Shown here: positions 52,992 through 60,425 of the stretch, one piece after another
How positions within the stretch are numbered: the stretch's first letter is position 1
Layout of the letters: each line of letters opens with the position of its first letter
Assembly (NCBI GenBank): GCA_942493055.1
Contig: OW818680.1
Coordinates: 4,340,001 to 4,404,000, forward strand
Length of the DNA: 64,000 nt
Source: CAIZQW01 sp942493055
Lineage (GTDB): Bacteria > Verrucomicrobiota > Kiritimatiellia > RFP12 > UBA1067
Reading direction: 5' to 3'
Translations under genes and position numbers: made by a program
The notes under the pieces: generated by a model
Told to the model about the DNA's origin: nothing
The model's input: only the letters and a program-made list of their open reading frames with translations
Databases searched by the model: none

Positions 52992-54260
52992 ATGGCAACC
53001 GCAGTGATTATGCCCAAGGCCGGCATGGCGATGGAGCAAGGCACCATCTCCCGCTGGCTGAAGAAGGTCGGCGATCCGATCAAGAAGGGCGAGCCGATTC
53101 TGGAGATAGAGACTGACAAAGTTTCGATGGAGGTCGAAGCCGAAGTCAGTGGCGTGTTGCTGGCCATTCTTGAAGAGGCTGGCGCAGTAGTGCCCGTGAT
53201 TCAGACGATTGCGTGGATTGGTGCGGCTGGCGAAGCGGTCCCGGCTGTTGAGAAAAAGGCTGCCGTTGTGAAGGCAAGTGCTCCTGTCAAAGAGGTCAAC
53301 ACGCCCAGTGAGGTCCAGCAGGTCGCTCCCCAGCGCCTCTTCGGCAAGATCGCCGCCACACCTGCGGCAAAGACCTTAGCCAAGGAGAAGAAGATTGACC
53401 TTGTGAAGCTTGTGCCGACCAGTGCGTCCGGCGTGATCAAGCGCCGGGATGTCGAAGCCAAGGCGAACATCAAGGTGACGCCGCTTGCGCGCAAGATGGC
53501 CTTGGAGCGCGAGATTGATTTGCAGTCTGTTAAGGGCACTGGCGTTGGCGGAAAGATCACGGTCGCGGATATCGAAGCAATGCCGCGTCCAGCGACAAAG
53601 ATTCCGCTGGTCGGCATGCGCAAGGTGATTGCCCAGCGCATGTGCGCCAGCAAGCGCGAGATCCCCGAGGTGACGCTGACGTTGTCTGCGGACGTGACAA
53701 CGCTCTTGGCGTTACGCGCGAAGCTCAAAGCAGAAGGCAAGTCCTTCACGGTCAACGATTTCATCTTGTGCGCTGTCGCGCGTGCGCTCAGTGAGAGTCC
53801 GATGGTCAATGCCACATTAGAAAACGATGTCATCCATTCATGGCCGGATGTGAATCTGGGCGTGGCGGTCGGACTGGACAATGGACTCGTTGTGCCGGTC
53901 CTGCGCAAGGCCCAGAAATATTCGCTTGCCGACCTTGCGGTGGTTGCAAAGCAGCAGATCGAGCTTGCGCGGAACGGCAAGCTGATGCCAGATGCCTTCC
54001 TCGGGGGAACGTTCACGATAACCAATCTGGGAATGTTTGGCGTTGAGCACTTCAATCCGATTATCAATTTGCCGCAGGTGGCGATACTGGGTATTTGCGC
54101 GGCGCAAGAGAGGCTCTTCTTGGATCAGGGCCAGGTCAAGGCCAAGACCATGATGCCGCTCTGCCTGACGCATGATCATCGTGTGATCGATGGCGTATGC
54201 GGGATGAATTTTTTGAATAAGGTGAAGGGGTATCTGGAGAAGCCAGGAATATTGGAATAA
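52992..54260 (+). CDS. acoC: 2-oxoacid dehydrogenase E2 (dihydrolipoamide acyltransferase)
   Basis: A 422-residue acyltransferase with one lipoyl domain (lipoyl lysine in EIETDKVSMEVEAEVSG near residue 42). Two peripheral-subunit-binding-like segments follow, around residues 118-152 (ATPAAKTLAKEKKIDLVKLV) and 158-190 (VTPLARKMALEREIDLQSV). The catalytic domain ends in LTHDHRVIDGV with the HxxxDG active site. It moves the acyl group from lipoate to CoA. Two tandem E1/E3-binding segments are less common than one. The last codons and stop lie in a TGGAATAN repeat. Confidence 0.92.
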   Translation: MATAVIMPKAGMAMEQGTISRWLKKVGDPIKKGEPILEIETDKVSMEVEAEVSGVLLAILEEAGAVVPVIQTIAWIGAAGEAVPAVEKKAAVVKASAPVKEVNTPSEVQQVAPQRLFGKIAATPAAKTLAKEKKIDLVKLVPTSASGVIKRRDVEAKANIKVTPLARKMALEREIDLQSVKGTGVGGKITVADIEAMPRPATKIPLVGMRKVIAQRMCASKREIPEVTLTLSADVTTLLALRAKLKAEGKSFTVNDFILCAVARALSESPMVNATLENDVIHSWPDVNLGVAVGLDNGLVVPVLRKAQKYSLADLAVVAKQQIELARNGKLMPDAFLGGTFTITNLGMFGVEHFNPIINLPQVAILGICAAQERLFLDQGQVKAKTMMPLCLTHDHRVIDGVCGMNFLNKVKGYLEKPGILE

Positions 54261-54348
54261 TGGAATGTTGGAATAATGTAAGAGAAGCCCCGTGGCAACA
54301 GATGCTATTCCCCAGCATTCCACAATTCCGCTATTCCATTATTCCAGG
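54245..54348. repeat. TGGAATAN array, direct then inverted (copy 3)
   Basis: Direct units AGGAATAT, TGGAATAA, TGGAATGT, TGGAATAA (54245-54276) are followed by the mirrored forms CAATTCCG, CTATTCCA, TTATTCCA up to 54348. The two halves can pair into a hairpin. The stop codon of E2 (54258-54260) lies in the array and the Lpd start is 16 bases past it. Confidence 0.9.
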
Positions 54349-54363
54349 TGAGAGGACTTTACG

Positions 54364-55743
54364 ATGAAGACAACAGATGTGATTGTGATTGGTGGCGGTC
54401 CGGGCGGATATGTTGCCGCAATAAAAAGTGCGATGCTGGGTGCCTCCGTGACCCTGATTGAACGCGATGCAATAGGGGGCACCTGCCTCAATCGCGGGTG
54501 CATACCCACAAAGACGTATCTGCACAATGCGGAGATCATCCACCATATTCATCAGGCAGCCTCGCGCGGCATCCTGCTAGCCGATGCGAACATCACGATT
54601 GATCTGGCGAAGGCTGTTGCAGCCAAGAATGCGGTGGTCAGTCCGCTGGTCGCAGGCATCAAGGGGCTGCTGCGCAGCCGCAAGGTTGCATTGGTCGCAG
54701 GCCAAGCCACTTTGATCGGAAAGAATCAGGTGCAGGTCGGTGATGAGACGTACGAAGCCACCAAGGGCATTATTCTTGCGACAGGCTCCAGCCCTGCGCG
54801 TCCGCCCATCAAGGGTATCGACTTGCCGAACGTGCTGACTTCCGATGAGATCTTGAACCTGACCGAGATGCCGAAAGAGCTGGTGATTATTGGTGCAGGT
54901 GTCATCGGTATTGAAATGGCGCAAATCTTTTCAGCGTACAACGTAAAGGTGACGGTGGTTGAAGCTGAGCAGACCATTACGCCCTTTATTGACGCGGAAT
55001 GTGCGGCAACGCTGCGGAACCTGCTTGAAAAGCGCGGTATCACCTTCCTGACAGGCCAGAAGGTCACGGAGATCGCCTCTGGGCAGCACGGGTTGACGGT
55101 GTCGCTGGCCGCGGGTGAATCGCTTTTGGCCAGCCATGTGCTGGTGGCGGTTGGCCGTAAGCCCAACACAGAGGTGCTGGGATCGATGGCGATTGAAAAA
55201 GAGCGTGGCTTTATTCGCACCAATGCGCAGATGCAGACATCGGTTCCCGGAGTCTATGCGATTGGCGATGTCACTGGGAAATCCATGCTCGCGCACGCGG
55301 CTGCGAAGATGGGCGAAATTGCAGCCGAAAACATCATGGGACATTCCGCAACATTTGACGCGGCTGCTGTGCCGGGGTGCATCTATGGTTCGCCGGAGGT
55401 GGGCTGGATTGGGCTGACCGAAGCGCAGGCCAAAGAAAAGGTTGGCGAGATTACGGTGTCGCGTTTCCCGTTTGCCGCCAATGGCCGTGCCAAGTGCGCG
55501 GGCCATGCGGACGGCTTTGTCAAGATTGTGTCGGAGCCGAAGCATCAGGCGATTCTGGGCGTGCACATGGTAGGACCGCTGGCTTCGGAACTGATCAACG
55601 AGGCCGCTGCACTGCGTGCTGCGGAGGTGACCTGCGAGGAGTGGGCTGAGATGATGCATGCGCATCCGACGCATGCGGAGACGATGATGGAGGCTGCGGC
55701 AGGCGTTTTAGGGCGCTGTTTGCATCTGCCGGCCGGGAAATAA
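54364..55743 (+). CDS. lpdA: Dihydrolipoyl dehydrogenase (E3)
   Basis: A 459-residue flavoprotein that reoxidises the dihydrolipoyl group with NAD. FAD motif VIVIGGGPGGYVAAIKSAML near residue 6, redox-active CysLNRGCys in IGGTCLNRGCIPTKTY near 40, the NAD fold LVIIGAGVIGIEMAQIFSAY, GDVTGKSMLAHAAAKMGEIA for the second FAD contact, and HAHPTHAETMMEAA with the catalytic His-Glu at the C-terminus are all present. A GTGAGAGGAC stretch precedes the ATG. It completes an E1-E2-E3 complex within one operon. Confidence 0.95.
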   Translation: MKTTDVIVIGGGPGGYVAAIKSAMLGASVTLIERDAIGGTCLNRGCIPTKTYLHNAEIIHHIHQAASRGILLADANITIDLAKAVAAKNAVVSPLVAGIKGLLRSRKVALVAGQATLIGKNQVQVGDETYEATKGIILATGSSPARPPIKGIDLPNVLTSDEILNLTEMPKELVIIGAGVIGIEMAQIFSAYNVKVTVVEAEQTITPFIDAECAATLRNLLEKRGITFLTGQKVTEIASGQHGLTVSLAAGESLLASHVLVAVGRKPNTEVLGSMAIEKERGFIRTNAQMQTSVPGVYAIGDVTGKSMLAHAAAKMGEIAAENIMGHSATFDAAAVPGCIYGSPEVGWIGLTEAQAKEKVGEITVSRFPFAANGRAKCAGHADGFVKIVSEPKHQAILGVHMVGPLASELINEAAALRAAEVTCEEWAEMMHAHPTHAETMMEAAAGVLGRCLHLPAGK

Positions 55744-55744
55744 A

Positions 55745-55777
55745 ATACCGATTTTCAACAGTGGCTAAAATCGGTAT
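55745..55777. repeat. Stop-codon hairpin with AACAGTG loop (copy 2)
   Basis: ATACCGATTTT (55745-55755) pairs perfectly with AAAATCGGTAT (55767-55777), with an 11-base loop CAACAGTGGCT. It starts two bases after the lpdA stop. Compared with the hairpin at 45556, the stem differs by an A-T to G-C pair change while AACAGTG is kept in the loop. Confidence 0.65.
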
Positions 55778-55834
55778 GGCGCGGGAGGGTCGTTTCGTTT
55801 ATAGTAGGGGTATTCAAATGAAGGGGAGGGGAAA

Positions 55835-58800
55835 ATGATGGGTCATAAGAGTTTTATTGCTTGGGTTCTGTGTATTAGTGTTGCGCAAGGGGTATGGGGC
55901 GCGACATGGCATGAACGAATGGTCGAGTATCTGGCTGCCGTACCCAAGAGTGCTCCCGCCGAGGAAAAGGGTTTTGCGAGTGATGCCATGGCTGGCGGTG
56001 ATGAGGCGAAACAGATCGAAGTCGATATTACGGGGTGGAAGAAACTCTGGCTGATCGTGGATAAACAGGCTGACTATAATTACGACTTGGCGCATTGGGG
56101 TGAGGCTGTCTTGATCGATGCGGCGGGTAAAGAGACACGCGTCTCCTCCCTGAAGCCTGTTTCGGTCAAGCAAGAGTGGGGACATCTGGGCGTTGACAAG
56201 GCTGCAACAGGCGGAGCTTTGTTGTATTCCGGCAAGAAGGAAGCCATGACGTTTGGTCTCGGGACGCATGCGCAGAGTGAAATTTGTTTTGATATCTCCA
56301 AACAGAAATGTGTGAAGTTCCGCTCGTGGATTGGTGTTGATCGCTCGCGTCCAAGTGGTCAGGGCAAAGTGAAGTTTCTTGTAAAGCAGAATTTCAAGGA
56401 CGAAGAGCAGGATGAGATGGGGGATATTTGGAAGAAGCTGGAGGCGGAGTTTACGAGCAAAGCGATACGCGACGAGATGAGTCTTGAGAAGAGCAACAAG
56501 ATTTGGACCGATTCAGCGACACCTGTTTTAGTTGCAAAAAAATATGTAGCCGCAACACGGTTGCTCTCCCACCGGGAACGTGCACAGGTTAAAGTGCCTG
56601 GCGTCAAGACATGGGAAGACGTGTGGCCGGTCCGTGCACTCTTCATTGAGGCAACGTTGACGGAACAAGCTGCCGCGGCTGTTGATGAATGGCGGATACG
56701 TCCCGTCGAGATGGCGATCGAAGACTTGATGGCGACGTACGACTCCAAATATCCCAAGGGCGCAGATTATCTCAAGCAACTGCGCGCGTTGGACGCTGAA
56801 TTGAAGACCGCGGCCGCCGAGCGGAAACTCGGCATTGTTGCGGAGCTGAACAAACTGAAACGCGAAGCATTGCTGGCGAATCCGCTGCTTGACTTTGATC
56901 GCATCCTCACGGTGCGCCGGCGTCCCAAGGCCGATGCGCGTACAGCCATGGATGGCGCCATCGGCATGGTGAACAACTGGAAGACCATGCAAAGTATCGG
57001 CATTGGCGCGCAGTTGGATGACAGCATTGTCGAATTGAGCAATCTGCGTGGGGACGTGAAGGAAAAGGTCGTGTTCCAGCCGGAGAAGAAGCAGGCGATT
57101 ATTGACACGGAAATCCACTTCAATGCAGACCGCATTGCCTTTGCGATGACGGGAGAAAAAGAGAAAAACTTCCGGTTGTGGGAAGTGGGTACTGACGGCG
57201 CTAATCCGCGTCAGGTTTCACCGGATGACGGCGAGGATGTCGCTCACGCGGACCCGTGCTACTTGCCCGATGGAAAACTGATCTTTACGTCGACTGCCGT
57301 CTATCAGGGTTTGCCCTGTACCTTTGGTGGTGACTTCATGATGTGCCTGTACCGTCTGGATCCTGCGGACAAGTCGGTCCGCCAATTGACCTTTGAGCAG
57401 GACTCCAACTGGTCGCCGACCTTGCTGCCGAATGGGCGCGTGATGTATCAGCGCTGGGAATATACGGATGCTGCGCACTCCAATTCGCGCATGCTGTTCA
57501 GCATGAACCCGGATGGTACGGATCAGCGTGAATTGCGCGGGAGCGGCTCCTGGTTCCCGGGCTCCTTCTTCTTTGCGCGTCCGATCCCTGGCCAGTCGCG
57601 TCAGGTTGTCGGCGTGGCCGGCGGGCATCACGACCGTTGCCGTTCCGGCCGTCTCTTTATCTTCGACACCACGCAAGGGCGCCGTGATGACTCAGGCGTT
57701 GTTGCTGAGATTCCCTATCATGGGAAGAAGACGATCCCGGTGGTGCGTGACGGGCTGATTGGCGGACGTTTCCCGCAGTTCCTCCATCCCTATCCGCTTT
57801 CCAAGAACTATCACTTGGTGACCATGAAGCCCGCGCGTGACATTCCGTGGGGCATCTATCTGGTGGACACCTTTGATAACATGATCCTGATCAAAGATGC
57901 TGATGACTCCGCTTATATCGAGCCGGCACCGGTTGTCAAGCAGGAGCCGCCCCCGATGCTGCAGGACCGTGTGAACCTGGCCTCCAAGACCGCGCGCGTC
58001 CATATCCAGGACATCTACTCCGGCCCTGGGCTGGAAGGCGTGCCCCGCGGTGTTGTGAAGGGCATTCGCGTGATCGAATACTATTTCAGCCGCCGTAACA
58101 TGGGCGGCCTGTATGGGACGGTTGGCATGGACGGACCTTGGGATGTGAAGCGCATTCTGGGTGTTGCGCCAGTGAAGGAGGACGGCTCCGCCTACTTCAC
58201 TGTTCCGGCGAACTGTACTGTCTCGTTGCAGCCTATTGATGAAAAGGGTCAGGCCTTGCAGGTGATGCGCTCGTGGGTGATTGGTCAGCCGGGAGAGACC
58301 ATCTCCTGTGCGGGCTGCCATGAAAATCAGGATATGGCGCCGCCGCCCTCGCCGCTGCTCAATCGCAAGCCAGATGACTTGAAGGAATGGTATGGCGCGG
58401 CTCGCGGCTTCAGCTTTATCCGTGAAGTGCAGCCTGTTCTCGACCGCTATTGCGTCGGCTGCCACAACGGGACCAAGGCCAAGCCGGACTTCAGTCCGAA
58501 CAGGCCCATCAACGACTGGAAGACCACCATGGCCGGCAATTGGAGATCCGGCGGCAAGTTCACGCACGCCTATTTCAACCTGTGGCGCTTTTTGCGTACG
58601 CCGGGTATCGAAGGCGACCGCCGGATGTTCACGCCCATGGATTATCACTTCAGCCAGACCGAATTGGCGCAGATGCTGGCAAAGAACCACAAGGGCGTCG
58701 AGTTGGACAAAGAGAGCTGGGAACGGCTTGCAGCCTGGCATGACTTCAACGCCCCCTTCTTTGGCGCCTGGGGCGAGATTCCGGGGCTGAATCCGGTTGT

Positions 58801-60304
58801 TGAGCGGACTGCGACACGCGCCAAGGAGTTGCGCGCCAAGTATTCGCCAGTTAATAATGACATCGACATGGAGGTCTATCCGCAGGTCCAGTCCTACGAC
58901 TCGCTGTTTGTCGAGCCCAAGAAACGTCCGGCCAAGGAGATGGAGCAGACGCTTCCGGATACCGAGCGCCTGACCGCAGCGCAGGCGGCTGAACTTCAAA
59001 AGAAGACAGCGCCCGGAGGCCAGATCACCAAGGTTGTCGAGGTTCCGCTCTCTTCGCTGGCCAAGGATGAGGCGCCCAAGGCGAAATATGTGCGCATCGA
59101 ATGCGGCGAATCGCACGTCGTGACGATTGGCGAGATCGGCATCTACAGCGCAGGCAAGAATGTGGCGTCCACGGGGCGTGCTTGGATGAGCGATGATGGC
59201 GGCGACGGACTGACCTTCAAGGAGTTGCTGGCCGTAGACGGCAACCCCGACACGGTTGCTCAGACGCGCCAGGTTGACATGGTTGAGTTCTGGGAGACGA
59301 TTTTTGACCAGCCAGTGACTGTTGAACGCATTACGCTTTCCGTTCCAAAGGCAGAACAGGCTGCTACGCTGAAGGATGCACGCCTGGTCGTGATGGACGA
59401 CAGCCGTCGCGTGTTGTGGCGTAAGAAGCTCGATTTTGCAGGCAAGAGCTCCATGGAGTTTGATGTTAAGGGATCAACGTGCGACAAGGTGAGTTTCACG
59501 TTCGCATGGGTGCCGCCGGGCAAGTTCCAGTTGGGCGGCGATTCGCATGATGCGCGGCCTATTCAGGTACAGACGCTCGACAAGGGCTTCTGGATGCTCA
59601 CCACGGAAATTTCAAACGAGCAGATGCGTCGCTTCAATCCTCTCTTTGAGAGCCGGATGGAGGATCGGCACGGGTATCAGTTTGGCGTCCGCAGCTGGGA
59701 GCAGGATATGCCGGACCAGCCCGCGGTCCGCGTGACCTGGCGCGAAGCCCAGGCCTTCTGCGAATGGCTGAGCAAGGAGAGCGGCATCAAGGTTGCCTTG
59801 CCGACCGAGGCGCAGTGGGAACGCGCGGCACGCGCCGGGACAGACAGTCCCTTCTGGTGGGGCGGCTTGGATGACGACTTCTCCACCTTCGCCAACATGG
59901 GCGATTATATGCTATCCTACTTCTCCTGCAATCCGTACAGCCAGAGCTATAAGCAGGGGTGGTACAAGAATCCTGAAAATCCGTACGACAACTGGATCCC
60001 GCAGGATGCGCGCTTCAATGACGGAGGCTTTGTGACAGAGCCGGTCGGCAAATGGAAGCCCAATCCCTGGGGGCTTTATGACATGAACGGCAACGCCCGC
60101 GAATGGACGCTCTCTAAATATATGGACTATCCGTATGCGGACACGGGGGATCGGAATGCGAAGGCAACGAGCACGCCTGATCAGCGCGTGACACGCGGTG
60201 GTTCGTGGCGTGAGCGTCCGAACTCCTGCTCCGCCTGGCATCGTCAGCCCTACCCGACCTGGCAGAAGGTCTATAATGTCGGATTCCGTCCCGTTGTAGA
60301 GTGA
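55835..60304 (+). CDS. Giant secreted HzsA-like protein with NPCBM-like and SUMF1 (FGE-like) domains
   Basis: A 1489-residue exported protein. Order: signal peptide (SFIAWVLCISVAQGVWGA); an NPCBM-like sandwich about 55-200 (LGTHAQSEICFDIS); a helical linker; propeller blades about 370-700 (DPCYLPDGKLIFTSTAVYQG, RWEYTDAAHSNSRMLFSMN); CAGCH near residue 824 and CVGCH near 872, the two c-type haem motifs; a discoidin-like region about 1075-1220; and from about 1222 a formylglycine-generating-enzyme-type domain (FTFAWVPPGKFQLGG, LPTEAQWERAARAG, NGNAREWTLSKYM, RVTRGGSWRERPNSC). AGGGGAGGGG precedes the start. It is related to the HzsA-like pair at 8692 and 12445 but adds new domains at both ends. 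Confidence 0.87.
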   Translation: MMGHKSFIAWVLCISVAQGVWGATWHERMVEYLAAVPKSAPAEEKGFASDAMAGGDEAKQIEVDITGWKKLWLIVDKQADYNYDLAHWGEAVLIDAAGKETRVSSLKPVSVKQEWGHLGVDKAATGGALLYSGKKEAMTFGLGTHAQSEICFDISKQKCVKFRSWIGVDRSRPSGQGKVKFLVKQNFKDEEQDEMGDIWKKLEAEFTSKAIRDEMSLEKSNKIWTDSATPVLVAKKYVAATRLLSHRERAQVKVPGVKTWEDVWPVRALFIEATLTEQAAAAVDEWRIRPVEMAIEDLMATYDSKYPKGADYLKQLRALDAELKTAAAERKLGIVAELNKLKREALLANPLLDFDRILTVRRRPKADARTAMDGAIGMVNNWKTMQSIGIGAQLDDSIVELSNLRGDVKEKVVFQPEKKQAIIDTEIHFNADRIAFAMTGEKEKNFRLWEVGTDGANPRQVSPDDGEDVAHADPCYLPDGKLIFTSTAVYQGLPCTFGGDFMMCLYRLDPADKSVRQLTFEQDSNWSPTLLPNGRVMYQRWEYTDAAHSNSRMLFSMNPDGTDQRELRGSGSWFPGSFFFARPIPGQSRQVVGVAGGHHDRCRSGRLFIFDTTQGRRDDSGVVAEIPYHGKKTIPVVRDGLIGGRFPQFLHPYPLSKNYHLVTMKPARDIPWGIYLVDTFDNMILIKDADDSAYIEPAPVVKQEPPPMLQDRVNLASKTARVHIQDIYSGPGLEGVPRGVVKGIRVIEYYFSRRNMGGLYGTVGMDGPWDVKRILGVAPVKEDGSAYFTVPANCTVSLQPIDEKGQALQVMRSWVIGQPGETISCAGCHENQDMAPPPSPLLNRKPDDLKEWYGAARGFSFIREVQPVLDRYCVGCHNGTKAKPDFSPNRPINDWKTTMAGNWRSGGKFTHAYFNLWRFLRTPGIEGDRRMFTPMDYHFSQTELAQMLAKNHKGVELDKESWERLAAWHDFNAPFFGAWGEIPGLNPVVERTATRAKELRAKYSPVNNDIDMEVYPQVQSYDSLFVEPKKRPAKEMEQTLPDTERLTAAQAAELQKKTAPGGQITKVVEVPLSSLAKDEAPKAKYVRIECGESHVVTIGEIGIYSAGKNVASTGRAWMSDDGGDGLTFKELLAVDGNPDTVAQTRQVDMVEFWETIFDQPVTVERITLSVPKAEQAATLKDARLVVMDDSRRVLWRKKLDFAGKSSMEFDVKGSTCDKVSFTFAWVPPGKFQLGGDSHDARPIQVQTLDKGFWMLTTEISNEQMRRFNPLFESRMEDRHGYQFGVRSWEQDMPDQPAVRVTWREAQAFCEWLSKESGIKVALPTEAQWERAARAGTDSPFWWGGLDDDFSTFANMGDYMLSYFSCNPYSQSYKQGWYKNPENPYDNWIPQDARFNDGGFVTEPVGKWKPNPWGLYDMNGNAREWTLSKYMDYPYADTGDRNAKATSTPDQRVTRGGSWRERPNSCSAWHRQPYPTWQKVYNVGFRPVVE

Positions 60305-60425
60305 TGGGACGAACTTTTTCTTACATTTTCGACATTTCTTAGTGAAAACGCAGACGGAATTTGATAATGTGGTATGCGTTTTACCTTTGTAGGGTATTTT
60401 ATAGTTGAATTGGAGTATTTTAAAC

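Noticed and set aside
8692..60304. Hydrazine synthase / anammox capability
   Set aside because: Only the alpha-like propeller/haem family is present; no beta or gamma subunits or hydrazine dehydrogenase are nearby and the context is carbohydrate metabolism.
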